NCBI GenBank assembly: GCA_002308515.1
Contig: DBVN01000072.1
Coordinates: 47,424-63,371, forward strand
Length of the DNA: 15,948 bases
Direction: 5' to 3'
Source of the DNA: Verrucomicrobia bacterium UBA1263
GTDB taxonomy: Bacteria; Verrucomicrobiota; Verrucomicrobiia; Limisphaerales; UBA1412
The notes under the pieces are model-generated. The model was not told the origin of the DNA. It worked only from the letters and a program-made list of their open reading frames with translations, and did no database searches. Of this stretch, positions 6,282 to 13,224 are shown in pieces. Made by a program: the position numbers and the translations under genes. Position 1 is the first letter of the stretch. The number at the start of each line of letters is the position of its first letter.

Positions 6282-6644
6282 TTAGAATACTAGACCGGTC
6301 TCTCTGGCGGCATCCGCAAGAGCTTTGACCTTACCATGATAAACAGCACCATTTCTGTCAAATACCACCTTGGTGATACCCGCGGCCTTGGCTGCTTCGC
6401 CGGCTTTCTTGCCAATCTCCACAGCGGACTTCACGTTTGCGGACAGCTTTGCGCTCTTACCCTCTTTATTATTGGTTGAGACCCAAGCCAGTGTCTTACC
6501 GGATTCGTCATCAATAAACTGCACATAGATGTGCATATTGGTGAACTTAACGCTCATACGGGGGCGTTCCTGAGTTCCGTTTACCTTCTTGCGAATCCGC
6601 CAGCGGCGAATTCTCAACAACCTGTTTTTCTGAATATTCTTCAT
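6282..6644 (-). CDS. rplR: 50S ribosomal protein L18
   Basis: L18 (uL18) binds 5S rRNA and helps dock it onto the 50S central protuberance. The 120-residue product starts with a basic arm (MKNIQKNRLLRIRRWRIRKK), then ERPRMSVKFTNMHIYVQFID (26-45). It ends in the signature FDRNGAVYHGKVKALADAAR (95-114) and ETGLVF. The length is typical. The ATG at 6642-6644 has no Shine-Dalgarno. Instead a perfect 8-base-pair hairpin ends eight bases upstream of the start. The gap to rplF (48 bases) is the longest inside the spc cluster, while rpsE follows after 21 bases. Confidence 0.98.
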   Translation of the reverse strand: MKNIQKNRLLRIRRWRIRKKVNGTQERPRMSVKFTNMHIYVQFIDDESGKTLAWVSTNNKEGKSAKLSANVKSAVEIGKKAGEAAKAAGITKVVFDRNGAVYHGKVKALADAARETGLVF

Positions 6645-6652
6645 CTTTTATT

Positions 6653-6674
6653 GGACACGGCTTGAACCGTATCC
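6653..6674 (-). promoter_or_regulatory. Perfect 8-bp hairpin just upstream of rplR
   Basis: In the transcript GGATACGG pairs with CCGTGTCC (one G-U pair) around the loop TTCAAG. The stem ends eight bases before the rplR AUG, exactly where a Shine-Dalgarno would sit, and none is present. No U-run follows, so it is not a terminator. It could be a translational control site, a coupling element with rplF, or an RNA processing site; the role is inferred. Confidence 0.5.
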
Positions 6675-6692
6675 GGGTTGTATTCAAATCAA

Positions 6693-7232
6693 TTATTGAA
6701 CAGTTTTACCTTCCTTATGAACGACATGCTCGCCCACATAACGAACACCCTTGCCTTTGTAAGGTTCAGGCGGATAGAAGGCTCTGAGCTCAGCGGCTAC
6801 ACGGCCCACATCATTCTTATCGATACCCTCAACGGTGAGTTTCGTACTGGAATCATCCACGGTCACTTTCACGCCAGCCGGCAGATTGTAAACACAGGGA
6901 TGAGCATAACCCAAAATCATCGTGACCACCTGACCAGCAACGCTGGCCTTGAAACCGACACCCTGGATTTCGAGTTTCTTCACATATCCTTCGGAAACAC
7001 CCTTGACCATATTGGCAATACGGGCGCGGCAGGTGCCGTGCATTGCCTTGGAGACAGCGCTGTCATTATCACGTTTGACAACGACCTTGTCAGCTTCCAC
7101 TTCCACAGAGGTGTGAGGCAGGATGCCAAAGGACAACTTGCCTTTGGAGCCTTCCACAAAAACTTCCTGTCCCTTGACAGAAGCTTTCACACCAGCCGGC
7201 AGCTGAACGGGAACTTTACCAATTCTAGACAT
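6693..7232 (-). CDS. rplF: 50S ribosomal protein L6
   Basis: L6 (uL6) lies near the factor-binding site at the base of the L7/L12 stalk. The 179-residue product starts MSRIGKVPVQLPAGV and consists of two repeated alpha/beta domains. Characteristic segments are HGTCRARIANMVKGVSEGY (65-83), LEIQGVGFKASVAG (87-100) and the near C-terminal PPEPYKGKGVRYVGE (154-168), which contacts 23S rRNA. Length and order (rpsH - rplF - rplR) are usual. The ATG at 7230-7232 is 18 bases after rpsH, with only a weak AGAAG upstream. Confidence 0.98.
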   Translation of the reverse strand: MSRIGKVPVQLPAGVKASVKGQEVFVEGSKGKLSFGILPHTSVEVEADKVVVKRDNDSAVSKAMHGTCRARIANMVKGVSEGYVKKLEIQGVGFKASVAGQVVTMILGYAHPCVYNLPAGVKVTVDDSSTKLTVEGIDKNDVGRVAAELRAFYPPEPYKGKGVRYVGEHVVHKEGKTVQ

Positions 7233-7250
7233 ATTCTTCTAATTCCCTTT

Positions 7251-7634
7251 CTACCAGATATAGCACAATACTTCACCGCCGCAGTTATTCTTGCGGGCTT
7301 CCACCCCTGTCATCACACCCTTGGGTGTGGAAAGGATGACGATGCCCAGGCCGCCCAGGACGCGCGGAATGCTCTTAACGGGCACATAGCAGCGGATGCC
7401 GGGCTTGCTGATGCGACGCAAGGCCTGAATGACATGCTTACGATTTTGATATTTCAAAGTCAGGGTCAGATTCTTGATCTTATCCCCTTCCACCACATAA
7501 TCCAGTATGTACCCCTCATCCTTCAGGATGCGGGCAATGGACTCCTTGATTTTGGAGTACGGGACCGTTGCAGTCTTGTGCTGAGCAGCACCTGCATTGC
7601 GCACTACGGTCAGAAAATCAGCAATTGTATCCAT
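7251..7634 (-). CDS. rpsH: 30S ribosomal protein S8
   Basis: S8 (uS8) binds the central domain of 16S rRNA early in assembly; in E. coli it also represses the spc operon. The 127-residue product begins MDTIADFLTVVRNA and has the middle RRISKPGIRCYV block (73-84). The C-terminal domain holds LGGLGIVILSTPKGVMT (93-109) and GGEVLCYIW (119-127). The STPKGVMT stretch is the usual S8 signature (STSKGVMT in E. coli). The ATG at 7632-7634 has no Shine-Dalgarno. It lies nine bases after rpsN and 18 before rplF. Confidence 0.98.
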   Translation of the reverse strand: MDTIADFLTVVRNAGAAQHKTATVPYSKIKESIARILKDEGYILDYVVEGDKIKNLTLTLKYQNRKHVIQALRRISKPGIRCYVPVKSIPRVLGGLGIVILSTPKGVMTGVEARKNNCGGEVLCYIW

Positions 7635-7643
7635 ATAATTTGT

Positions 7644-7913
7644 TTACCAGCTTGCTTTTGTTACTCCGGGAATCAGTCCATTCCTTGCCATCTCACGGAA
7701 AGCGAGACGGGAGACACCGAATTTGCGAAGGAATCCATGACGACGACCACTGAGCGAACAGCGGTTTACGAGACGAACTGTGCTGGAGTTGCGGGGCAAC
7801 TTGGACAGTCCGGCGTAATCATGGTTGGCCTTCAGTTCTGCGCGCTTAGCGGCATATTTCGCCACCAGTTCGCGTTTCTTCTTTTCACGTTGGATCCAAG
7901 ATTTCTTAGCCAT
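7644..7913 (-). CDS. rpsN: 30S ribosomal protein S14 (zinc-free type)
   Basis: S14 (uS14) is a 30S head protein near the A site. At 89 residues it is the longer, zinc-free type: only one cysteine (in NRCSLSGRRHGFLRKFGVSR) is present and the CXXC pairs of the short zinc form are missing. It starts MAKKSWIQREKKKRELV and ends LIPGVTKASW, the normal S14 C-terminus. The ATG at 7911-7913 is six bases after rplE, with no Shine-Dalgarno. The order rplE - rpsN - rpsH is standard. Confidence 0.98.
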   Translation of the reverse strand: MAKKSWIQREKKKRELVAKYAAKRAELKANHDYAGLSKLPRNSSTVRLVNRCSLSGRRHGFLRKFGVSRLAFREMARNGLIPGVTKASW

Positions 7914-7919
7914 AATAAT

Positions 7920-8468
7920 TTACCGTCTCTCGGCAAAAGGCATGCCGAGCTTTTTCAGTAGATCAAGGGCCTCTGCGTTAGTTTTTGCAGAGGTAACGAT
8001 GGTGATATCCATACCCTGGTTCCTTTTGACCTTGTCAGCGTCGATTTCCGGGAAGATGACTTGGTTGGCAATACCGATGGAGTAATTGCCGCGGCCGTCA
8101 AAACCTCTGGGAGAGATCCCGCGGAAGTCGCGAATACGCGGCAGCGCTGTTGAGATCAGTCGGTCAAGGAATTCAAACATCACTTCTCTGCGCAGGGTTA
8201 CGTGGCAACCGATTTGCTGTCCTTTGCGCAGTTTGAAATTTGCAACACTCTTGCGAGCACGATCGGGTACCGGCTTGCGCCCGGTGATGGTCATCAATTC
8301 CTTGATGGCCTCATCCACAGCACCCTTTTCCGTAGAGGTATCCCAACCCATACGGATGACGATTTTCTCCACCTGGGGAACCTGGTGCACATTGGTGTAC
8401 TTCCAGTTCTCGATCAGAGCGGGGCGAACGGTCTCTACATACTTTTGATAAAGTCTAGTCGCTTTCAT
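7920..8468 (-). CDS. rplE: 50S ribosomal protein L5
   Basis: L5 (uL5) binds 5S rRNA and contacts the P-site tRNA and S13 from the central protuberance. The 182-residue product carries VPQVEKIVIRMG (30-41), ITGRKPVPDRARKSVANFKL (61-80), EFLDRLISTALPRIRDFRG (99-117), FDGRGNYSIGIANQVIFPEI (123-142) and GMDITIVTSAKT (152-163). Glycine-arginine replaces the common GQKP, and otherwise it is ordinary. AAGGA precedes the ATG (8466-8468). It starts eight bases after rplX. Confidence 0.98.
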   Translation of the reverse strand: MKATRLYQKYVETVRPALIENWKYTNVHQVPQVEKIVIRMGWDTSTEKGAVDEAIKELMTITGRKPVPDRARKSVANFKLRKGQQIGCHVTLRREVMFEFLDRLISTALPRIRDFRGISPRGFDGRGNYSIGIANQVIFPEIDADKVKRNQGMDITIVTSAKTNAEALDLLKKLGMPFAERR

Positions 8469-8476
8469 TTATATCC

Positions 8477-8782
8477 TTACTTTGCGGCTTTAGCCTTTTT
8501 ACGGGCATCATAGAGCTCTGCCCTCATCAGGTTAGAGATATGAATGGAGCCTTCGCGTTCGATAATGGCGCCGTTGGGATTGGCCTGGGAGCGGCGTGTG
8601 TGCCGCTTGATCATGTTCAGACCTTCCACCACTGCGCGCTGTTTATCACGCATTACAATCAGAACCTTGCCGCGCTTGCCGCGCAGGGCCGGTTTTCCGT
8701 TTTTCTCTTTTCTGCTGCCAGAGATGACGACAACTTCATCACCTTTTCTGATAGCCTTCAGAGCACTCTTTTTATTTTCCAT
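8477..8782 (-). CDS. rplX: 50S ribosomal protein L24 with KOW-loop insertion
   Basis: L24 (uL24) is one of the first proteins to bind 23S rRNA and sits by the exit tunnel. The 101-residue product has the KOW motif beginning RKGDEVVVISGS (12-23) and closing with RGKRGKV (34-40). Compared with E. coli (TGKDKGKRGKV), about nine extra residues are inserted in the loop (around KEKNGKPAL, 25-33). The middle VVEGLNMIKRHTRRS (51-65) and GAIIEREGSIHISNLM (71-86) are normal. The C-terminus ends early in a lysine/alanine tail and lacks the usual VRFxK strand. GGAGG in the rplN 3' end serves as ribosome binding site; only two bases separate the genes. Confidence 0.97.
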   Translation of the reverse strand: MENKKSALKAIRKGDEVVVISGSRKEKNGKPALRGKRGKVLIVMRDKQRAVVEGLNMIKRHTRRSQANPNGAIIEREGSIHISNLMRAELYDARKKAKAAK

Positions 8783-8784
8783 AA

Positions 8785-9150
8785 TTAGATAACCTCCGGA
8801 GCCAGTGAAATGATTTTCAAAAATTTCTTTTCACGCAACTCACGAGCCACAGGGCCGAAAATACGTGTTCCTTTCGGATTATTGTCCTTATCAACGATCA
8901 CGATGGCGTTGTGATCAAACCTCACGCAGGATCCGTCCGCGCGGTAGATCGCTCTCTTTGTGCGAACGACTACGGCGTTGACAACATCACCCTTTTTCAC
9001 CGTGCCATCGGGAGTAGCTTCCTTGATATGCGCCTTGATGACATCACCAATGCGGGCATACTCCTGATTGGACCCCAGTACACCGATGGCGGCCGCCTTG
9101 CGGGCACCCGTATTATCGGCAACGTCTAAAATACTACGAACTTGTAACAT
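8785..9150 (-). CDS. rplN: 50S ribosomal protein L14
   Basis: L14 (uL14) forms bridges to the 30S subunit and is the contact for the silencing factor RsfS. The 121-residue product is close in length to E. coli L14 and has LDVADNTGARKAAAIGVLG (8-26), KKGDVVNAVVVRTKRAIYR (52-70), GSCVRFDHNA (73-82) and GTRIFGPVARELREKKFLKI (94-113), ending ISLAPEVI. AGAGAGG lies upstream of the ATG at 9148-9150. The gene opens the spc cluster but follows rpsQ after only 18 bases, so the S10 and spc clusters are continuous. Confidence 0.98.
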   Translation of the reverse strand: MLQVRSILDVADNTGARKAAAIGVLGSNQEYARIGDVIKAHIKEATPDGTVKKGDVVNAVVVRTKRAIYRADGSCVRFDHNAIVIVDKDNNPKGTRIFGPVARELREKKFLKIISLAPEVI

Positions 9151-9168
9151 CTAATAGCCTCTCTCTCT

Positions 9169-9441
9169 TTAGATAACGTCGTGTTTTACTATTTTCACCA
9201 GACTCCAGCGTTTCAGCTTGGAAAGAGGTCTGGTTTCCTGAATGCACACCGTATCACCAATCTGCGCTTCCTGCTTTTCATCATGAGCGTAGAATTTCTT
9301 CTTGGTGATGACAATCTTCCTAAACTGAGGATGTGCATGGCGGCGGGCCACTTCCACCACGATGGTCTTATTCATCTTGTTAGAGATGACCGTGCCTACT
9401 TTTTCCTTGCGAACTGATTTCTTGACTTCAGTATTTTCCAT
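9169..9441 (-). CDS. rpsQ: 30S ribosomal protein S17
   Basis: S17 (uS17) is an OB-fold protein binding the 5' domain of 16S rRNA. The 90-residue product carries GTVISNKMNKTIVVEVARR (16-34), the HPQFRK contact (37-42) and IGDTVCIQETRPLSKLKRW (61-79), all family signatures. The N-terminal ten residues extend slightly beyond E. coli. The ATG at 9439-9441 has no clear Shine-Dalgarno and lies ten bases after rpmC. It is the last gene of the classical S10 cluster. Confidence 0.98.
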   Translation of the reverse strand: MENTEVKKSVRKEKVGTVISNKMNKTIVVEVARRHAHPQFRKIVITKKKFYAHDEKQEAQIGDTVCIQETRPLSKLKRWSLVKIVKHDVI

Positions 9442-9451
9442 ATCTCAATAA

Positions 9452-9649
9452 TTAGGCTGATTTTTTACGTTGTTTGGAGAGCTGCGTTTCAATGCGCGCA
9501 ATATCTCTGCGAATAGCACGAATGCGGTGTGATTTCTCCAATTGGCTGCTGGCTTTCTGCAGACGGAGGTTGAACAGCTCCATGCGCAGATCACGTCCCT
9601 TGACCAACAGTTCCTGTACAGTTAAATCTTGGATTTCAGATATTTTCAT
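9452..9649 (-). CDS. rpmC: 50S ribosomal protein L29
   Basis: L29 (uL29) is a small two-helix protein at the tunnel exit near the docking site of SRP and trigger factor. The 65-residue product starts MKISEIQDLTVQELL and has the family core LFNLRLQKASSQLEKSHRIR (25-44) followed by RRDIARIETQL (47-57). AGGAG lies six bases upstream of the ATG at 9647-9649. It is between rplP and rpsQ, the usual order. Confidence 0.98.
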   Translation of the reverse strand: MKISEIQDLTVQELLVKGRDLRMELFNLRLQKASSQLEKSHRIRAIRRDIARIETQLSKQRKKSA

Positions 9650-9667
9650 TTTGATCTCCTACTCTCT

Positions 9668-10090
9668 TTATGCTTCTGCGTGATGGCGGGCAATGAATTT
9701 GGTGCGGATCGGCAGCTTGCAAGCTACCAAGCGCATCGCTTCACGAGCCTGAGACTCGGTCACGCCTTCCACTTCCAGGATGATGTTGGCCGGGCGGATC
9801 ACTGCCACCCAGGATTCCACCGCGCCCTTACCGGTACCTTGACGTACTTCCAGGGGTTTCTTAGTGAACGGTTTATCAGGGAACACACGCAGCCATACTC
9901 TGCCATGACGTTTCATAGCACGGGTAACGGCTACACGGGCGGCTTCCAGCTGGCGTGTATCCATCCAGCAGCGTTCCAATGCCATCAGGCCGTAGGTCCC
10001 AAACGCCAGGAAATTCCCGCGTGTGGCCGTACCGGCGCGATTGCCGCGTTGTTGTTTACGATATTTAACTCTTGAAGGAATTAAAGGCAT
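9668..10090 (-). CDS. rplP: 50S ribosomal protein L16
   Basis: L16 (uL16) joins late in 50S assembly and positions the A-site tRNA near the peptidyl transferase centre. The 140-residue product has RKQQRGNRAGTATRGN (11-26), the RVWLRVFPDKPFTKKPLEVR stretch (64-83) and GTGKGAVESWVAVI (85-98). R83 matches the E. coli arginine hydroxylated by YcfD; whether it is modified here cannot be told. AGGAAGGA precedes the ATG at 10088-10090. It is 18 bases after rpsC. Confidence 0.98.
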   Translation of the reverse strand: MPLIPSRVKYRKQQRGNRAGTATRGNFLAFGTYGLMALERCWMDTRQLEAARVAVTRAMKRHGRVWLRVFPDKPFTKKPLEVRQGTGKGAVESWVAVIRPANIILEVEGVTESQAREAMRLVACKLPIRTKFIARHHAEA

Positions 10091-10108
10091 ATACGTCCTT
10101 CCTTACCC

Positions 10109-10768
10109 TTAACGGGCGGCTTGTTGGGCAGCCTGCTTTTTCTCCATCATATCACCGGTGCATACCCAACATTTCACACCGATCTTACCATACAAAGTTT
10201 TCGCTTCCGCGAAACCATAATCTATGTTCGCGCGCAGAGTGTGCAGAGGAACTCTACCCTCGTGATAATTCTCAGAACGAGAGAGTTCCGCTCCACCTAA
10301 GCGGCCCGAACAGCGAATCTTTACTCCCTGAGCTCCGGCATCCATCACAGTTTGGATGGATTTCTTCATAGCGCGGCGGAAAGACACACGGCGCTCCAGC
10401 TGCAGGGCGATATTCTCAGCGACCAGCTGCGCGTTTGTTTCAGGTTTTTTGACTTCCTGGATCTCAACGTACACTTCCTTCTTAGTCATCTTCGACAGAG
10501 CCTCTTTGAGCTTGTCGATATCCTGGCCTTTACGGCCAATGACTAAACCCGGACGAGCCGTCAGGATCGAAACACGGCAACGGGCTCCGGCGCGCTCGAT
10601 ATTGATGCGCGGCACAGAGGCTGATTCCAGTTTTTCTTTCAAAAAGCGTCTGATCTTATCATCTTCCTCCAGGAGTTTGCTAAACTCGCTCTTGGAAGCG
10701 TACCAGCGTGAACGCCAGTCCTTATTCAAGGAAAGTCTCAGGCCAATTGGATTAGTTTTTTGTCCCAT
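10109..10768 (-). CDS. rpsC: 30S ribosomal protein S3
   Basis: S3 (uS3) lies at the mRNA entry site and contributes to the ribosome's mRNA helicase activity. The 219-residue product begins MGQKTNPIGLRL. A type II KH domain contains PGLVIGRKGQDIDKL (73-87, GRKG loop at 78-81). FRRAMKK (130-136) keeps R131, R132 and K135, the residues linked to helicase activity in E. coli. The C-terminal domain has EGRVPLHTLRANIDYG (170-185) and ends in a short Ala/Gln/Lys tail. The ATG at 10766-10768 lacks a Shine-Dalgarno and lies ten bases after rplV. Confidence 0.98.
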   Translation of the reverse strand: MGQKTNPIGLRLSLNKDWRSRWYASKSEFSKLLEEDDKIRRFLKEKLESASVPRINIERAGARCRVSILTARPGLVIGRKGQDIDKLKEALSKMTKKEVYVEIQEVKKPETNAQLVAENIALQLERRVSFRRAMKKSIQTVMDAGAQGVKIRCSGRLGGAELSRSENYHEGRVPLHTLRANIDYGFAEAKTLYGKIGVKCWVCTGDMMEKKQAAQQAAR

Positions 10769-10778
10769 ATCTAGTCAA

Positions 10779-11123
10779 TTAATTCTCGGTGCTTATGTCA
10801 GAGAGTACGATACGGACGTGACATCCCCGCTTGAGGATATGTCCCGCTGAACCGCGAGCTTTAGGGGTAAAACGTTTGTAGGTGCGGGCGGCACCTGCCA
10901 CGGACTCGACAATCCAGAGAGATCCCTCATCCAGACCGAAATTATTCACTGCGTTTGCAATAGCAGACTTCAGGGTGTTGAGCACGGCGCGGGCGGATTT
11001 ACGCGGCACATAAGCCAGCGCAGCCTGCGCGTCGATCGCTTTCATCCCATGGATCTGCCTTGTCACCTCGCGCATTTTCTGAGGAGACATACGGATATTT
11101 TTTGTTACAGATAAAACTTTCAT
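10779..11123 (-). CDS. rplV: 50S ribosomal protein L22
   Basis: L22 (uL22) touches all six 23S domains, and its long beta-hairpin lines the exit tunnel, where macrolide resistance changes arise. The 114-residue product has RMSPQKMREVTRQIHG (11-26), LKSAIANAVNN (51-61) and the tip region RTYKRFTPKARGSAGHILKR (80-99) with the usual C-terminal VRIVLSD. I see no deletion in the hairpin. The ATG at 11121-11123 is eight bases after rpsS, with a weak AGAGAAG upstream. Confidence 0.98.
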   Translation of the reverse strand: MKVLSVTKNIRMSPQKMREVTRQIHGMKAIDAQAALAYVPRKSARAVLNTLKSAIANAVNNFGLDEGSLWIVESVAGAARTYKRFTPKARGSAGHILKRGCHVRIVLSDISTEN

Positions 11124-11131
11124 AGCTTCTC

Positions 11132-11413
11132 TTACTTCGCCTCCGCTTTGGCTGTATGGACACCGTGCTTCTTGAATGTACGGGTCAACGCAAACTCACC
11201 TAAACGGTGACCAACCATGTTTTCAGTCACGAACACCGGCAGGAACATTCTGCCGTTGTGAACATTAATCGTTAATCCCACAAATTCGGGGGTCACCATC
11301 GAACGCCTGGACCAAGTCTTGATAGGCTTCTTGGAAGAGGCTTTATTCATCGCTTGTACTTTCTCCATCAGGGAGGGGTCTACAAACGGACCTTTTTTAA
11401 TTGAACGTCCCAT
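11132..11413 (-). CDS. rpsS: 30S ribosomal protein S19
   Basis: S19 (uS19) pairs with S13 in the 30S head. The 93-residue product starts MGRSIKKGPFVDPSL and has the signature block IKTWSRRSMVTPEFVGLTIN (31-50), HNGRMFLPVFVTENMVGHRL (52-71) and GEFALTRTF (72-80). Leucine replaces the proline usually seen in FAPTRTF, a mild change. The ATG at 11411-11413 is ten bases after rplB, with only GTGAG upstream. The order rplB - rpsS - rplV is standard. Confidence 0.98.
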   Translation of the reverse strand: MGRSIKKGPFVDPSLMEKVQAMNKASSKKPIKTWSRRSMVTPEFVGLTINVHNGRMFLPVFVTENMVGHRLGEFALTRTFKKHGVHTAKAEAK

Positions 11414-11423
11414 AACTACTCAC

Positions 11424-12269
11424 TTATTTCATTTTCATCGGACGTCCATCACGACGGGTCACGATGTAGCGATTTGAATATCTGACTTTCTTGCGGGTCT
11501 TGAAACCCTTGGTAATAACACCCCACGGAGTCACCGGATGACCGCCGCCGGCCGTTCTGCCTGCGCCACCACCCATAGGGTGATCGACAGGGTTCTTACA
11601 AACAGCGCGGGAAAGAGGTCTGATACCCAGATGACGGGAACGGCCGGCTTTGCCCAGCACAACGTTCTCGTGATCGGTGTTGCCAACCTGTCCCAGTGTC
11701 GCATAGCACTGTTCTTTGACCTTGCGGATTTCTCCGGAGGGCAAGCGAACCAGCGCGTATCCGTCAGCAATGGACATCAGTGTGGCCATACCGCCTGCGG
11801 CACGCACCAGCTGACCGCCCTTGCCGGGGATCAATTCAATGTTGTGGATCACTGAGCCAATGGGAATACTCTTCAGAGGCAGGCTGTTGCCCACTTCCGC
11901 GGGAGCGGCCGCACCGCTGGAAACGCGGGCACCTACTTTTAATCCCACAGGAGCCAGGATGTAGCGTTTTTCGCCATCTTTATACTCCAACAGTGCCAGA
12001 TAAGCTGAGCGCATCGGATCATACTCAATGGCTACCACACGGGCTTCCACATCAAATTTATTACGGCGAAAATCCACTAAGCGGATCTTCTGTTTGTGTC
12101 CACCGCCGCGACCGCGGGATGTCACACGACCTTGGCTGTTGCGGCCGCCGGTCTTTTTACGGATTTGAACCAGACTTTTCTCTGGTTTATCTTTTGTGAT
12201 CTCCTCGAAAGAGGATACGGTCAGGTATCTCAGTGAAGGAGTTAAGGGTCTAAATGATTTAACAGGCAT
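11424..12269 (-). CDS. rplB: 50S ribosomal protein L2
   Basis: L2 (uL2) is a primary 23S rRNA binder needed for subunit joining and peptidyl transfer. The 281-residue product shows KTGGRNSQGRVTSRGRGGGH (39-58), YKDGEKRYILAPVGLKVG (96-113), PGKGGQLVRAAG (148-159) and the near-catalytic NPVDHPMGGGAGR (226-238). H230 corresponds to the histidine studied in E. coli (H229 without the Met). The second His of HPHGGG is Met here, a variant I recall from other phyla. The C-terminus has the usual GWVxTKG-like PWGVITKGFKTRKK. The ATG at 12267-12269 has no Shine-Dalgarno; rplW ends five bases before it. Confidence 0.98.
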   Translation of the reverse strand: MPVKSFRPLTPSLRYLTVSSFEEITKDKPEKSLVQIRKKTGGRNSQGRVTSRGRGGGHKQKIRLVDFRRNKFDVEARVVAIEYDPMRSAYLALLEYKDGEKRYILAPVGLKVGARVSSGAAAPAEVGNSLPLKSIPIGSVIHNIELIPGKGGQLVRAAGGMATLMSIADGYALVRLPSGEIRKVKEQCYATLGQVGNTDHENVVLGKAGRSRHLGIRPLSRAVCKNPVDHPMGGGAGRTAGGGHPVTPWGVITKGFKTRKKVRYSNRYIVTRRDGRPMKMK

Positions 12270-12274
12270 AGTTT

Positions 12275-12553
12275 TTAGGTTAATATGATTTTATCGCCTT
12301 GTTTTAATGTTACGATGGCCTTTTTCCAATTAGAGGTCCATCCGGCTGCGGCCGTTCTCTGACGACGCTGCTTGCCGCGGACATTCATGGTATTGACCTT
12401 GACCACCTTCACCTTGAACAGTTCTTCGACAGCCTGACGGATCTGGATCTTGGTAGCCCTCTTGTCAGCTATCATGGTGTACTTGTTCTGTTCGGATTGA
12501 GCAGTCCCCTTTTCGGTGATGCGCACCGTTTTAATAATATCAAAAGAATTCAT
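12275..12553 (-). CDS. rplW: 50S ribosomal protein L23
   Basis: L23 (uL23) sits at the tunnel exit and is the docking site for trigger factor and SRP. The 92-residue product starts MNSFDIIKTVRITEKGT and has ATKIQIRQAVEELFKVKVVK (33-52), followed by the extended basic loop MNVRGKQRRQRTAAAGW (56-72) and KKAIVTLKQGDKI (77-89). It is slightly shorter than E. coli. The ATG at 12551-12553 lies four bases after rplD, and translation is probably coupled. Confidence 0.98.
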   Translation of the reverse strand: MNSFDIIKTVRITEKGTAQSEQNKYTMIADKRATKIQIRQAVEELFKVKVVKVNTMNVRGKQRRQRTAAAGWTSNWKKAIVTLKQGDKIILT

Positions 12554-12557
12554 GCTC

Positions 12558-13214
12558 TTACTTGGTGATGATGCGTTCTTCTATTTTGGCCCAGGCTTTC
12601 CGGGTCACCACGACTTTGGTCGATGCCAAAATGTCGTAAGGATTCACTGTGGCACTATCCACAACTTTAACTTTCTGCACGTTGCGGGAAGCAAGGCAGA
12701 AGTTCGTATTGATGTCTTCATCCATCGCTGCGATGAAGAGAACCTTGGCTCCGTCCAGACCCATGTCTTTGAGGATCTGAACGAATTGACCCGTCTTGGG
12801 AGACTGCATCTTCAGTTCATCCACAGCCACCAGGTCACCGGCGCAAGCGCGGGTGCTGATCAGCTTCTGAAGAGCCAGGCGGCTGACCTTGCGGTTCACC
12901 TTCTTGGAATAATCGCGCGGTTTCGGTCCAAAGACCACACCGCCTCCGGGCCACAGCGGAGAGGCAAAGGAACCCGCGCGAGCGCGGCCTGTGCCCTTCT
13001 GACGCCACGGTTTCTTACCGGATCCGGCCACTTCGCCCATGGTCTTGGTGCAGGCTGTTCCGGAGCGCTGCGCTGCGCGGATAGCTGTCACCGCTTCATG
13101 AGCGGCCTGGGTACCTACAAGTCTCTTGCCGAGTTCTTCAAACTTCTCTAATTGAGAGCTGACCTCGATCTGTCCTTGTTCTTTTCCCTGTAAATCTTTA
13201 ACTGTAATCGTCAT
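12558..13214 (-). CDS. rplD: 50S ribosomal protein L4
   Basis: L4 (uL4) has a long loop reaching the tunnel constriction; in E. coli it also represses the S10 operon. The 218-residue product has the tunnel loop with KKPWRQKGTGRARAGS (67-82) followed by GGGVVFGPKPRDYSKKVNRK (90-109), and the globular C-terminal part with VAVDELKM. AGGAG lies seven bases before the ATG at 13212-13214. It lies between rplC (10 bases) and rplW (4 bases). I see no S10-leader structure in the window that would show L4 control. Confidence 0.98.
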   Translation of the reverse strand: MTITVKDLQGKEQGQIEVSSQLEKFEELGKRLVGTQAAHEAVTAIRAAQRSGTACTKTMGEVAGSGKKPWRQKGTGRARAGSFASPLWPGGGVVFGPKPRDYSKKVNRKVSRLALQKLISTRACAGDLVAVDELKMQSPKTGQFVQILKDMGLDGAKVLFIAAMDEDINTNFCLASRNVQKVKVVDSATVNPYDILASTKVVVTRKAWAKIEERIITK

Positions 13215-13224
13215 GTCCTACTCC

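Noticed and set aside
6653..6674. Loop TTCAAG with flanking GG/CC resembles a tRNA T-arm
   Set aside because: The stem and loop lengths do not fit a T-arm (6-base loop, 8-bp stem), and no acceptor, D or anticodon arm is found around it.
6678..7961. A 427-codon open frame on the plus strand opposite rplF, rpsH and rpsN
   Set aside because: It lies fully antisense to three certain ribosomal genes, shows no known domain, crosses gene borders and follows the codon bias of the opposite strand. Treated as a shadow frame.
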